Shown piece by piece: positions 52,396 to 61,521 of a stretch of 64,000 nucleotides of DNA. Positions within the stretch are counted from its first letter, which is position 1, and each line of letters opens with the position of its first letter. The stretch is from NCBI RefSeq assembly GCF_000285515.1, contig NZ_HE610957.1, positions 1,135,155-1,199,154 on the forward strand. The letters run 5' to 3'. Under the pieces are notes generated by a model. The model was not told the origin of the DNA. It searched no databases and worked only from the letters and a program-made list of their open reading frames with translations. The position numbers and the translations under genes are program-made. This DNA comes from Paenibacillus senegalensis JC66 (lineage in GTDB: Bacteria; Bacillota; Bacilli; Paenibacillales; NBRC-103111).

Positions 52396-55218
52396 TCATT
52401 TGGCCAACCATACGCGCATCAAGGAGAACAGCTGATCCATGTGCAGGGGCTTGCTGATATAATCCGAAGCCCCGGCCTCCAGGCATTTTTCGCGATCGCT
52501 CTTCATAGCCTTAGCCGTTAAAGCAATGACTGGAAGCTCGGCAAAGCGCTTCTTGCTGCGAAGAATCCGCATCGTTTCGAAACCGTCCATCTCAGGCATC
52601 ATAATATCCATAAGAACGAGATCAAAATCAGGATTATCCTCCAGCGCCTGCAGTGCTTCACGGCCATTATTTGCTACAGCTACTTCCATCTGCTGATTTT
52701 CCAAAGCGGTTGTCAAGGCAAACACGTTACGTATATCATCATCAACGATCAACACTTTTTTGCCCGCAAACTGTGCATCGACTTCTAGCTCCCGATTCCT
52801 TCGCTGTTCATCACCGGGACGATCCCATACAGCACCTGTCGAGTCGTTCCGATATGGATGCGGCGCATATCCCGAGGAAACCGGAGCTTCAGGCTCATGA
52901 CCGATGCTGTCAAGCTGCCCGCTCGCTGCGGACGCCTCCAGCTTGCCGTGCATGACTTCCCTCTCCCCCGCTTGCTTATCGAGCAGGCAGGGAATATATA
53001 AAGTAAAGGTGCTTCCCTTGCCTTCCTCGCTCTGCAGCTCAATCGTTCCTCCCATCAGTTCGGCGAATTGCCGGCAAATGGACAGCCCAAGGCCGGTTCC
53101 CCCATATTTGCGGCTTGTGGCCCCATCCGCCTGCTGAAATGCTTCAAAAATAAGCTGCTGCTTATCCGCTGGAATTCCAATCCCAGTATCCGTAACCGAG
53201 AACGCGACCACTCCCTCTTGTACCTTCCCGCCAATGTTTTTAGTTCCGACTGTACGGGCTGAAAGGGTAACTGAGCCGCTTTCTGTAAACTTAAATGCAT
53301 TCGAAAGCAGGTTGTTGATAATTTGGGTTAAACGCTGCTCGTCTGTAGCTATCATGGGCTGTAAGTTAGGATCATACTGAACATTAAAACGGATTTGCTT
53401 ATTAAGAGCAAGCTGCGAGAAGGTGCGATCTACCGATTCCAGCAGCGCCTGCAGGCTAACCTCGCTAACAAAAAGCTCCACCTTACCGGACTCTATCTTG
53501 GACAAATCCAAAATATCATTAATCAGATTAAGCAGATCGTTCCCCGCGGAATGGATAACACGGGCGTATTCCTGTTCTTCTGCGGAAAGATGTCCTTTCC
53601 GGTTTTCGAAAAGCATCTGTGACAGAATCAGCATGCTGTTGAGCGGGGTTCTTAATTCATGAGACATATTAGCCAAAAACTCGGATTTGTAACGCGAACT
53701 CTGCTGAAGCTGTTGAGCATGCTTTTCGAGCTCGGCCTTCATCTTCTCCAGCTCCATAGTTTTTTGTTCCGCCAGCTGGTTCTGCTCCTCAAGCTGTTCG
53801 TTTGTAATTTTCATCTCCTCTGTCTGCATTTGCAGTTCTTCCGACTGCGATTGCAGCTCTTCCGCCTGCGTCTGAAGCTCTTCAGTCATGACCTGTGACT
53901 CGCGCAGCAGACGCTCAACTTCCATTCTTCCATGCAGATTATCAATAGTTATACCAAGAGGAGCCAATACCTCATGCAGTAAATTCATCTGCAGCTCCGT
54001 AAATGGCGCAAGTCCAGCCAGCTCTATGACGGCTTCTACAGCCCCTTCATAGATGACGGGAACGATAACGATGCAGGCTGGTGCCGCCTGACCGAGGCCC
54101 GACTGAATTTCAACATAATTCCGGGGCACGTCGTTTAGCACAAACTGCCGCTTTTCCAGCGCACATTGTCCTACCAGACCTTCCCCAAGGGCAATGCTTT
54201 CCTTTCCGACCTTCTCATGAGTTGCGGCAAAAGAAGCCAGTTTAGTAAGACGGCTCTCTCCCTGATTGTTCTCCATTAGATAAAACACAGCATAGTGGGC
54301 GCCAAGCATCTCGGAAATGGTGCTGATAAACGTTCGGCCAAGCGTTTGCAAATCAGACATGCCTTGATACATAGTGGCCGTTTCAGCCACTCTCGTTTTG
54401 ACCCAATTTTGCCTCTCAATTTTTTCGATGTACTCCTTTTCACGTTCGCTGTGCTTCTCCAAAGATTCGGCCATCGAGTTATAGGCGGCGGAGATGGAGC
54501 CAATCTCATCCTCGGTTTCCACTGGAATACGGGGAAATTCCTCTTGCTTTTGGACATCGATAGATCCCATGACACTCGTTATTTTTTGAATGCTTCTCGA
54601 GGTGCTCTGAATAACCCAAGAGGATATCCACAGGCCGGCCAGCAAACAGATGAGCGAGGTCCCAACAACTACCGTAATAATCCAGTTAAATACTTCAATT
54701 GAGCGATCCAGCGCCTGCTGCATCAAGTCTTCCTGCATAGCTTTAAACTGTTCCATCCCCAGTATAACATCCTGGCGCAGCAGCTGGGACTGGGCATGCA
54801 GCTGCTCAACTGCTGCCGGGGTGCCTGATTGCAGGTCGTTGACCAGCTGATCCATTGTGGCCAGGTAATGGTTCAGATCAGCCTGTAGAGTAGAATAAGT
54901 CAGCCGGCCCTGTTCTGAATTGATAACGGATTCCAGTGATGAGAGATGAGCAAGCGATGCGTTTCGCAATTGATTTATCAATTCAGCGTTCTGCGACGAT
55001 ATCGAGCCTTGAGCAGCAACCGCAGCAAGCTCATAATCCATCCTTGTAAACTCATTGCGAAAGTCCGTGACCATCTTAACTTTTTGATAACGGTCGTCAA
55101 CAATTTCCGTCACATTGCTGCGTATCATTGTCAGCATCCCCATCACAACGATAACCATAGCCAACATCAGAAACAAAACAAGACCAAATCCTAAATACTG
55201 CTTCTTCCGAAATCCCAT
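52396..55218 (-). CDS. Hybrid sensor histidine kinase with GAF domain and receiver
   Basis: A 940-residue membrane kinase: helix at the N-terminus, four-helix-bundle-like sensor region, second helix (IITVVVGTSLICLLAGLWIS), HAMP, GAF domain, a Q/E-rich coiled coil (ELQTQAEELQSQSEELQMQT...), HisKA with SHELRTPLNSML, HATPase (NNLLSNAFKFTESG, VTDTGIGIP, GGTGLGLSICRQF), a variable linker, then a receiver (VLIVDDDIRNVFAL, D in VLMDIMMPEMDG). AAGGAG is only two bases before the ATG. No separate output protein adjoins; signalling through the receiver is inferred. Confidence 0.93.
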   Translation of the reverse strand: MGFRKKQYLGFGLVLFLMLAMVIVVMGMLTMIRSNVTEIVDDRYQKVKMVTDFRNEFTRMDYELAAVAAQGSISSQNAELINQLRNASLAHLSSLESVINSEQGRLTYSTLQADLNHYLATMDQLVNDLQSGTPAAVEQLHAQSQLLRQDVILGMEQFKAMQEDLMQQALDRSIEVFNWIITVVVGTSLICLLAGLWISSWVIQSTSRSIQKITSVMGSIDVQKQEEFPRIPVETEDEIGSISAAYNSMAESLEKHSEREKEYIEKIERQNWVKTRVAETATMYQGMSDLQTLGRTFISTISEMLGAHYAVFYLMENNQGESRLTKLASFAATHEKVGKESIALGEGLVGQCALEKRQFVLNDVPRNYVEIQSGLGQAAPACIVIVPVIYEGAVEAVIELAGLAPFTELQMNLLHEVLAPLGITIDNLHGRMEVERLLRESQVMTEELQTQAEELQSQSEELQMQTEEMKITNEQLEEQNQLAEQKTMELEKMKAELEKHAQQLQQSSRYKSEFLANMSHELRTPLNSMLILSQMLFENRKGHLSAEEQEYARVIHSAGNDLLNLINDILDLSKIESGKVELFVSEVSLQALLESVDRTFSQLALNKQIRFNVQYDPNLQPMIATDEQRLTQIINNLLSNAFKFTESGSVTLSARTVGTKNIGGKVQEGVVAFSVTDTGIGIPADKQQLIFEAFQQADGATSRKYGGTGLGLSICRQFAELMGGTIELQSEEGKGSTFTLYIPCLLDKQAGEREVMHGKLEASAASGQLDSIGHEPEAPVSSGYAPHPYRNDSTGAVWDRPGDEQRRNRELEVDAQFAGKKVLIVDDDIRNVFALTTALENQQMEVAVANNGREALQALEDNPDFDLVLMDIMMPEMDGFETMRILRSKKRFAELPVIALTAKAMKSDREKCLEAGASDYISKPLHMDQLFSLMRVWLAK

Positions 55219-55306
55219 GTCTCCTTATCCTCCCGGGAATTGCACAGTTGAAATTTTACTCTTTAATTTGGTTCATTCAAATTCATCTGCAAGCAGTGTA
55301 AGATGT

Positions 55307-56080
55307 TTACAGATCGTGCAGAAACAAAGACGCGTTCAGGAATCGTTTGGCCAGAGCCTGGAAATAACAGGTTTGTGCGGATACCAAAGCAACGACCAGA
55401 ATACGGCTGACGGTCTCCTGCTGCTCCTTATTCAAATGATCCAATGTGTGTACATAGCCATCCGCCTTGCTTTTCATGATGTGTTCCATAATGTGATCAT
55501 GATTTCGATTACCGGCATAGTGGCCATGAACATCAAGGACTTGGTCATCATTTTGATCAATATCCTCATATAGGGCAGAATATGCGGAATACAGCTGCAC
55601 CGGACTGATCCAATCGTCATGCAGATTCTGAGGATCATTGAAAACAAGATGAAGCAGCTTGCGGATCGAATCAAAGTCCAAGGTCGATTTCAAATCTTCA
55701 ACGATAAACAAAATAGCGGCTTGTTCTATGGAATATTTCTTGCCCATATGAGGAGAACCTAACAAAGACTTAATATCTCTTTTCACCCAATTTTGCACGG
55801 AAGTAATGGAAAAATTCGTATATTCAATTTGGTTGCCCAGAGAAACTATTTCATTAAGGGAAAGCCCGTTATCGCTCCCCCCTGCCTTGATCAATTTTTC
55901 AAATATTGGCGGCAGCGAGGTGGATAGAAAAGCACCGAATGTTTTACCGTGCAAAATATCCGTCTCACGGGATTTTGCCCAAGCCTCCTGTAATATAGAT
56001 AGGGGAGTTTTTCCGCTTTTTCCTTGCAGCGATAGCAGCAGAGAAGCCATCTGGTTCCGGGTCAAAAAAAAGGTTTGCAC
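55307..56080 (-). CDS. DUF1836 family protein
   Basis: A 257-residue soluble protein. The middle part TNFSITSVQNWVKRDIKSLLG, GKKYSIEQAAILFIVEDLKS and LDFDSIRKLLHLVF resembles the DUF1836 family, a MerR-like helix-turn-helix group of unknown function. A histidine-rich linker (DVHGHYAGNRNHDHIMEHIM) and a helical C-terminus follow. GTG start, 11 bases after GGGG. Transcribed from a strong sigma-A promoter. It may be a DNA-binding regulator. Confidence 0.7.
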   Translation of the reverse strand: MQTFFLTRNQMASLLLSLQGKSGKTPLSILQEAWAKSRETDILHGKTFGAFLSTSLPPIFEKLIKAGGSDNGLSLNEIVSLGNQIEYTNFSITSVQNWVKRDIKSLLGSPHMGKKYSIEQAAILFIVEDLKSTLDFDSIRKLLHLVFNDPQNLHDDWISPVQLYSAYSALYEDIDQNDDQVLDVHGHYAGNRNHDHIMEHIMKSKADGYVHTLDHLNKEQQETVSRILVVALVSAQTCYFQALAKRFLNASLFLHDL

Positions 56081-56125
56081 TGTAACAGCCGCCCCTTTCT
56101 CCGAAGTTGAAGTTCTTATGAACTT

Positions 56126-56154
56126 ATCTTAAGATTACTTGTCAAGCTTGTCAA
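56126..56154 (-). promoter_or_regulatory. Sigma-A promoter of the DUF1836 gene
   Basis: On the minus strand a perfect TTGACA and TAAGAT are separated by 17 bp. A second TTGACA lies 9 bp further downstream. Confidence 0.7.
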
Positions 56155-56243
56155 ATGAACAGCAATCGGCAGAAATATGCGCGGGATATGATTTCAATGT
56201 TCATTATATGGTGTAAATAGTCATAAACAGGTTATTATGCACT

Positions 56244-56272
56244 TTGCCCGTTTCAGTCAAGCAGGATATAAT
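56244..56272 (+). promoter_or_regulatory. Sigma-A promoter of the CNNM/CBS transporter gene
   Basis: TTGCCC and a perfect TATAAT are 17 bp apart. Transcription would start near 56279, which rules out a translation start at 56281 and supports the ATG at 56338. Confidence 0.65.
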
Positions 56273-56337
56273 AAGTTCATATGAACCTGAAATTTGAGCG
56301 TTCATGCAAATACACTCTTAACGTAGAGGAGATTGAG

Positions 56338-57708
56338 ATGTCCACTGGCTTAAGTATTTTTTTGTTTATTGTCCTACTAGTTCTAACTGCCTTTTTCGTC
56401 GCAACGGAGTTTGCCATCATTAAGGTACGTCCCAGCCGGGTCGACCAAATGGTGATGGAAGGGGCTAAAAACGCACTTGCTGTTCAAAAGGTTACGGGGA
56501 ATTTGGATGGTTATTTATCCGCGTGCCAATTGGGAATTACAATTACTGCTTTAGGCTTGGGGTGGCTGGGTGAGCCGACTGTAGAGGTACTGCTGCATCC
56601 TATATTTGCTTCCTTGGCGATTCCCGACCAATTGGTCTCCCTGCTGTCATTTTTAATTGCTTTTTTAATCGTCACTTACCTGCACGTCGTTTTGGGTGAG
56701 CTGGCTCCGAAAACTTTAGCTATCCAAAAGGCGGAGGCCGTGACTGTGCTGCTGGCCCGACCGATTATTTGGTTCTACCATATTATGTATCCTTTTATTT
56801 GGCTGTTGAACGGTTCAGCTAACAAATTAGTACGCTTGTTCGGCCTTCGTCCTGCCAAGGAACATGAGGAGGCCCACTCGGAAGAGGAATTGCGGATTAT
56901 TTTGTCTGACAGCTACAAAAGCGGGAAAATCAATCAAACGGAGTTTGGCTATGTAAGCCGCATCTTCGCCTTTGACGATCTTCTGGCAAGAGAGATTATG
57001 GTGCCAAGAACCGATATGATATGTCTGGATATTGAAGATCCCTTGGATAAAAACCTGAAAATTATGAAAGAGGAGCAGTACACCCGCTTCCCATTAATCC
57101 GAGAAAACAAAGATACCATCATCGGTATGGTCAATACCAAGCAGTTCTTTCTTCGATTCGATGACAATCCGGAATTGAGTCTTGAGCAAGTCATGCTGCC
57201 TGTTCTCTCGGTACCGGAATCAACACCTGTCAAAACCCTGCTGAAAAAAATGCAGCACAAACGGGCCCATATTGCCATTCTGGTGGATGAATACGGCGGA
57301 ACCTCCGGTATGGTTTCCATTGAAGATATTTTAGAGGAAATTGTGGGAGATATTCGGGATGAGTTCGATGCCCAGGAAAAAAGGGAAGTCGAGAAAATTG
57401 CCGATGGGCATTACATTATCGACGGTAAAGTATCTCTGCACCATATCAACGAGTTGTTCAACGTCATCATTGAGAGTGAAGAAATGGATACTATTGGCGG
57501 GTGGCTCTATGGGCAAAACCCGGAGATCCGCAAGGGCAGCACGCTTCAGTTCGAGCAATTACAGTTTACGGTGCTGGAAAAGGAAAAGCACCGGATCCGC
57601 AAAATTGAAATCAGGAATGCAGATCCGGTTGCTGACAGTCTCACGGAGCCTCCGGCCGCTCAAGAATCAAGAAACAGGCTGAAGGACCGGCTGGGTAAAC
57701 TGAAATAA
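56338..57708 (+). CDS. CNNM/CorC-family membrane protein (hemolysin C-like) with CBS pair
   Basis: A 456-residue protein: N-terminal CNNM transmembrane domain with four helices (FLFIVLLVLTAFFVATEFAIIKVRPSRVDQ), two CBS domains (REIMVPRTDMICL; VPVLSV-type LPVLSVPESTPVKTLL; ILVDEYGGTSGMVSIEDILEEIVGDIRDE) and a C-terminal CorC/HlyC domain. Relatives are implicated in Mg2+ homeostasis. GAGGAGATTGAG precedes the ATG. Ends at a strong terminator. Confidence 0.92.
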   Translation: MSTGLSIFLFIVLLVLTAFFVATEFAIIKVRPSRVDQMVMEGAKNALAVQKVTGNLDGYLSACQLGITITALGLGWLGEPTVEVLLHPIFASLAIPDQLVSLLSFLIAFLIVTYLHVVLGELAPKTLAIQKAEAVTVLLARPIIWFYHIMYPFIWLLNGSANKLVRLFGLRPAKEHEEAHSEEELRIILSDSYKSGKINQTEFGYVSRIFAFDDLLAREIMVPRTDMICLDIEDPLDKNLKIMKEEQYTRFPLIRENKDTIIGMVNTKQFFLRFDDNPELSLEQVMLPVLSVPESTPVKTLLKKMQHKRAHIAILVDEYGGTSGMVSIEDILEEIVGDIRDEFDAQEKREVEKIADGHYIIDGKVSLHHINELFNVIIESEEMDTIGGWLYGQNPEIRKGSTLQFEQLQFTVLEKEKHRIRKIEIRNADPVADSLTEPPAAQESRNRLKDRLGKLK

Positions 57709-57718
57709 AAGCACAATC

Positions 57719-57770
57719 AGCCTGGCGGGAGCGGATTCGACCGCTGCCCGGCAGGCTGGCTTATTTATGG
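57719..57770 (+). terminator. Terminator after the CNNM/CBS gene
   Basis: AGCCTGGCGGGAGCGG pairs with CCGCTGCCCGGCAGGCT (small internal mismatches), followed by GGCTTATTTAT. Confidence 0.65.
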
Positions 57771-57772
57771 GG

Positions 57773-58288
57773 CTACTTCTTCCCCTGTTTCATCAAGCTT
57801 CTGATTCTAAGCATAAGATAAATAATGCCGGCAGCCAAAATGACCATAGCCACTCCCCAAACGAAGGACAATGTACGATCCTGAGGCTGGACCTTCAGGC
57901 TCATTTCCACTTCATCTTCATAACCCGCAAAATCATTCAGACCGCTGGCTCTTACTACAACAGTCCAATCCCCTTCCTCCGGGAACGCTATCGTGCCTTG
58001 ATACCCCTGATCCGTTCGCTCCAGCGTCTGTGCCAGTATATGGTTTCCTAATTTCATGGAAACCGTTACCTCTGCATCCACAGGCGGCAAATGATTAATG
58101 TCTTCATCTGGCGATATGGAACGATCAATTACCTGCACGCTGTAGGTTGTAGATTGATTAACGTGCACATTGCCAAAAGAAACTCGCGAGATAAAGATTC
58201 CCTGCTCCTCTTCCTCCGCCGCAACTAAGGAATTGCCGCCGAGCATCAGGATAAATATGAATAAAATAATAGAACGCCTGACCTTCAA
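57773..58288 (-). CDS. Exported single-span membrane protein, YtkA/FixH-like fold possible
   Basis: A 171-residue protein: signal peptide (IILFIFILMLGGNSLVAA), an extracytoplasmic beta-rich domain (VEVTVSMKLGNHI-type region: VDAEVTVSMKLG, GYQGTIAFPEEGDWTVVV) and a C-terminal helix (FVWGVAMVILAAGIIYLML) with basic tail. The GDWTVVV segment recalls YtkA-like domains found near metal transport genes. GGGAGGTCCCGAATTGAAG precedes the ATG. It is divergent from the manganese ABC operon. Function unknown. Confidence 0.7.
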   Translation of the reverse strand: MKVRRSIILFIFILMLGGNSLVAAEEEEQGIFISRVSFGNVHVNQSTTYSVQVIDRSISPDEDINHLPPVDAEVTVSMKLGNHILAQTLERTDQGYQGTIAFPEEGDWTVVVRASGLNDFAGYEDEVEMSLKVQPQDRTLSFVWGVAMVILAAGIIYLMLRIRSLMKQGKK

Positions 58289-58389
58289 TTCGGGACCTCC
58301 CTTACGATCAGCTGATCGCTAATTTTTCCATCAAGAATTTCGGCTCAAAACTTAAACTAGTGGTTGACAACAAAGGAGGAAATCACTGC

Positions 58390-58472
58390 GGGGAATGAGG
58401 GGACCTCCGATCGCTGTTAGCATATGCTCCCGAAGTTGCTTTCCTTCGGAAAGCTTGGACTCCCTCTTCCCC
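58390..58472. ncRNA. Candidate structured RNA or leader between the membrane protein and Mn operon
   Basis: GGGGAATGAGGGGA pairs with TCCCTCTTCCCC (two bulges) to close an 83-bp domain. Inside, CTCCGA pairs with CCGAAG around a palindrome AGCATATGCT, and GCTTTCC pairs with GGAAAGC around TTC. The result is a three-stem junction that folds on either strand; on the minus strand it would be a leader of the 57773-58288 gene. It matches no riboswitch I can name. The rest of the 58289-58743 gap holds only the promoter/operator below. Confidence 0.4.
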
Positions 58473-58582
58473 TTCCAAATTGTAGTACAGCTTTTGTCAA
58501 ATGTATAGCTTCGTCAAGAGATTGTAAAATTTGCGCAGAGCGCTTTCTTCCTTAAGTTAATGAATGCTGCCAAACATAGATC

Positions 58583-58611
58583 TTGACAAAAAGGCGGGAT
58601 GGTTATAAAAT
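58583..58611 (+). promoter_or_regulatory. Sigma-A promoter of the manganese ABC operon
   Basis: A perfect TTGACA (58583-58588) and TAAAAT (58606-58611) are separated by 17 bp. It lies about 130 bp upstream of the ATPase start and is directly followed by the MntR-like box. Confidence 0.7.
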
Positions 58612-58630
58612 TTTGCTCAAGGGAAACTTT
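58609..58630 (+). promoter_or_regulatory. Candidate MntR operator
   Basis: ATTTTGCTCAAGGGAAACTT resembles Bacillus MntR boxes (TTTGCnnnAAGGnAAAC type) and overlaps the end of the -10 and the start site, where a Mn-loaded repressor would block transcription. The match is from memory of the consensus, not a search. Confidence 0.5.
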
Positions 58631-58743
58631 TTTGGGTCAAGGCATTTAATATTCCTGTTCGAAAAAAGTGTGGGAGGAAACAAATTATTTGTCCCATTAT
58701 ATACTGATAAATGCTTAGTACTGTGTAAAGGAGGGAACCTTAA

Positions 58744-59487
58744 ATGAGCTCTGCAGTATCTGTGCAAAATTTGCACGTCTCGTATTATGGTAACGAAGCG
58801 GTGCGGAATGTAAGCTTCTCTCTCTATCCTGGCAATCTGGTAGGTATTATAGGTCCTAATGGCGCCGGCAAATCGACTTTATTAAAGGCATTGCTTGATC
58901 TCGTCCCGAGAGATCGCGGGGAAATATCGTTTTTTGATCAATCCATTAAAGCTATTCGCAAGCGGATTGCCTACGTGCCTCAGCGTAACGACATTGATTG
59001 GAATTTTCCCATTTCTGTACTGGATACCGTTGTGCTTGGAACATACCCGGGTCTCGGCTGGTTCCGAAAGCCTAAAAAGTCACATAAAGAATGGGCGTTG
59101 CATTGCCTGCGGGAAGTCGGGATGGATGCATTGTCCCACAGGCAAATCGGCGAGCTTTCCGGCGGCCAGCAGCAGCGCGTATTCCTCGCTCGGGCCTTGG
59201 CGCAACAACCGGATATCTTTTTTCTTGATGAGCCATTCGTTGGAGTGGACGCTGCCAGCGAGGAAACGATTGTCAGCATCTTGAAACAGCAGAAGGACAG
59301 CGGCAAGACGATCGTTGTGGTTCATCACGATTTAAGCAAGGCAACGGATTACTTTAATCAGCTGATCTTGATTAATCGGGAGCTCGTTTCCTTTGGAGAA
59401 GCTAGAGAGGTGTTCCGTCCTGAAGTTTTAGCCAAAGCCTACAGCGGAGAATTTTCTTTCCTGAAGGAGTTAGGGGTGAGCGTCTGA
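58744..59487 (+). CDS. mntB: Manganese ABC transporter ATP-binding protein
   Basis: A cytosolic ATPase of 247 residues for a metal importer. Walker A GPNGAGKS is at 37-44, signature LSGGQQQR at 138-145, Walker B IFFLDEP at about 158-164 and the H-loop in VVVHHDLSKA. It has the short-insert form typical of the MntB/ZnuC group. AAAGGAGGGAACCTTAA precedes the ATG. Its TGA overlaps the permease ATG by one base, so translation is coupled. Confidence 0.93.
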   Translation: MSSAVSVQNLHVSYYGNEAVRNVSFSLYPGNLVGIIGPNGAGKSTLLKALLDLVPRDRGEISFFDQSIKAIRKRIAYVPQRNDIDWNFPISVLDTVVLGTYPGLGWFRKPKKSHKEWALHCLREVGMDALSHRQIGELSGGQQQRVFLARALAQQPDIFFLDEPFVGVDAASEETIVSILKQQKDSGKTIVVVHHDLSKATDYFNQLILINRELVSFGEAREVFRPEVLAKAYSGEFSFLKELGVSV

Positions 59488-60362
59488 TGGATTTCATTCA
59501 TGCATTGTTCAATTATGGATTCATGCAGAAGGCATTGTTCACCTCCATGATGGTGGGAATCATCTGCGGAGTCATTGGGTGTTACATTATTTTGCGCGGA
59601 ATGGCCCTGATGGGGGATGCAATCTCCCACGCCGTTTTGCCCGGAGTCGCTATTTCCTATATGCTCGGCATTAACTTCTTTGTCGGAGCTGTATTGACCG
59701 GTGTGTTAACGGCAATCGGCATCGGCTTTGTCAGCCAGAACAGCCGGATTAAGAACGATACCTCGATCGGAATTATGTTTACCTTCGCCTTCGCACTCGG
59801 AATTATTCTGATCACTATGATGAGAACGAGTACTGATCTGTACCATATTTTGTTCGGAAATGTACTGGTCGTGAACGCTTCGGAAATGTGGTTTACCCTC
59901 ATCATTGGCTTTATCGTGATCTGCTGTATCTATTTATTTTATAAAGAACTGCTGGTCAGCACCTTTGATGCCACAATGTCAGCCGCTTATGGGCTGCCCA
60001 TTAAGTGGATTCACTATTTCCTGATGACCCTGCTCACCATGGTAACCGTGGCGTCTCTGCAAACGGTCGGCATTATCCTCGTCGTAGCCATGCTTATCAC
60101 TCCAGCAGCTACAGCCTATTTGCTTACCGATCGGTTAAGCATCATGCTCTGGCTCTCCGCCATGCTGGGGGCAGCAGCATCCATTATCGGTCTTTATTTC
60201 AGCTATACCTATAATCTGGCCTCAGGCGCTACAATCGTTGTCGCTTCAACAGCCCTGTTCTTTCTTGCTTTTATTTTCTCTCCGAAGCACGGAATGCTCT
60301 TGAAGAAATGGAGATCCAAGCAGCAAAAAGCCCGGGTAAACATGCAGGTGCTGGATCAATAG
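59487..60362 (+). CDS. mntC: Manganese ABC transporter permease
   Basis: A 291-residue ABC-3 family permease with eight or nine predicted helices. Family segments: IILRGMALMGDAISHAVLPGVAISYMLG, NDTSIGIMFTFAFALGIILI and QTVGIILVVAMLITPAATAYLL. Translationally coupled to the ATPase gene. Only one permease gene is present, so the channel is probably a homodimer; B. subtilis has two (mntC, mntD). Confidence 0.93.
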   Translation: MDFIHALFNYGFMQKALFTSMMVGIICGVIGCYIILRGMALMGDAISHAVLPGVAISYMLGINFFVGAVLTGVLTAIGIGFVSQNSRIKNDTSIGIMFTFAFALGIILITMMRTSTDLYHILFGNVLVVNASEMWFTLIIGFIVICCIYLFYKELLVSTFDATMSAAYGLPIKWIHYFLMTLLTMVTVASLQTVGIILVVAMLITPAATAYLLTDRLSIMLWLSAMLGAAASIIGLYFSYTYNLASGATIVVASTALFFLAFIFSPKHGMLLKKWRSKQQKARVNMQVLDQ

Positions 60363-60452
60363 CATGATAACCTGGAGCTTTAAGCATCTGTTAGTAAACT
60401 ATAGAGTCCCAGCTTGGGTTCCAGATTAGGACAAAGGAGTGAAGCTTTAATC

Positions 60453-61394
60453 ATGAACTGGAAAAAATGGGGCATCGCCTTGGCTATGTCCATCTTTATG
60501 ATAACTGCTGCGGGATGTGCAGATAACAGCGCTCCCCGGGCAGGGTTTGGCGACGAAGAGAAGCTTAAGGTGGTTACTACTTACTCTATCTTGTATGACA
60601 TCGTTATGAACGTGGGAGGAGATCATGTAGAAGTTATCAGCTTGGTTCCTTATGGGGCTAACCCTCACGAATACGACCCTCTGCCAGCGGATGTCAGAAA
60701 TACCGCTGATGCGGATGCCGTTTTTTTCAATGGCCTTAATTTGGAGGCAGGAAACTCGTGGTTTGAAAAGCTTCTGGCGACCGCTGGCAAAACCGGCGAT
60801 TCCGCCCCCGTCTTTCAAATCAGTGAAGGGGTAAAGGTCAAGTTTTTAACTGACAAAGGTAATGAAGGAGAAATGGACCCCCATGCCTGGCTCGATTTAC
60901 GCAACGGAATGATCTATGCGGCTAATGTCAGAGATGCACTCTCAGCGATAGACCCGGATCATGCTGAAGATTACCAAAGCAACGCAGAGGCTTACCTGAA
61001 GGAGCTGGAACAGCTTCATGAGAATGCAGTGGCCGAAATCCGGAACATCCCCGAGGATCAGCGATACCTCGTTACCAGTGAAGGGGCCTTCAAATATTTT
61101 AGCGAGGCATACGGAATTGAATCCGGGTATATTTGGGAAATCAATGCTGAAAGTGAAGGAACACCTGAACAGGTACAGGCCATTGTTGATAACCTTAAGC
61201 AGAGGAATGTGAAGGGCTTGTTCGTAGAGACCAGCGTTGATCGGCGCAGCATGGAGATGGTTTCCAATGAGACCGGTATTCCTATAGTAGGAACTGTCTT
61301 CACGGACTCACTGGCTTCTCCAGGTGAAGTTGGCGACACTTATCTCTCCATGATGAAGCATAATATTGACACTATTGTTAAGGGGCTGCAGTAA
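60453..61394 (+). CDS. mntA: Manganese-binding lipoprotein (cluster A-I)
   Basis: A 313-residue lipoprotein with lipobox TAAGC (C22). The four metal ligands read H72 (GANPHEYDP), H144 (DPHAWLD), E210 (VTSEGAFKYF) and D285 (FTDSLA). Glu rather than His at the third position is the PsaA/MntC-type Mn pattern, not the Zn type. Start is the ATG about 13 bases after AAGGAG; a TTG further upstream lacks a site. It lies 90 bp after the permease gene and ends at a strong terminator. Confidence 0.92.
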   Translation: MNWKKWGIALAMSIFMITAAGCADNSAPRAGFGDEEKLKVVTTYSILYDIVMNVGGDHVEVISLVPYGANPHEYDPLPADVRNTADADAVFFNGLNLEAGNSWFEKLLATAGKTGDSAPVFQISEGVKVKFLTDKGNEGEMDPHAWLDLRNGMIYAANVRDALSAIDPDHAEDYQSNAEAYLKELEQLHENAVAEIRNIPEDQRYLVTSEGAFKYFSEAYGIESGYIWEINAESEGTPEQVQAIVDNLKQRNVKGLFVETSVDRRSMEMVSNETGIPIVGTVFTDSLASPGEVGDTYLSMMKHNIDTIVKGLQ

Positions 61395-61415
61395 AGTCCT
61401 GCTGCCAACCTTTCA

Positions 61416-61466
61416 AAAACGCAGATGGGTAGAACAACAATCATTCTACTCATCTGCGTTTTTTAT
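61416..61466 (+). terminator. Terminator of the manganese ABC operon
   Basis: AACGCAGATGGGTAGAA pairs with TTCTACTCATCTGCGTT (one mismatch), followed by TTTTTAT. Confidence 0.85.
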
Positions 61467-61521
61467 ACATTATTTACCGGGAAATATTTGGCGGCTAAAG
61501 CAGATCCTTCATCCTTGTCCA

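Noticed and set aside
58390-58472. yybP-ykoY manganese riboswitch
   Set aside because: The stem arrangement is partly similar, but the conserved loop sequences of that class are not visible.
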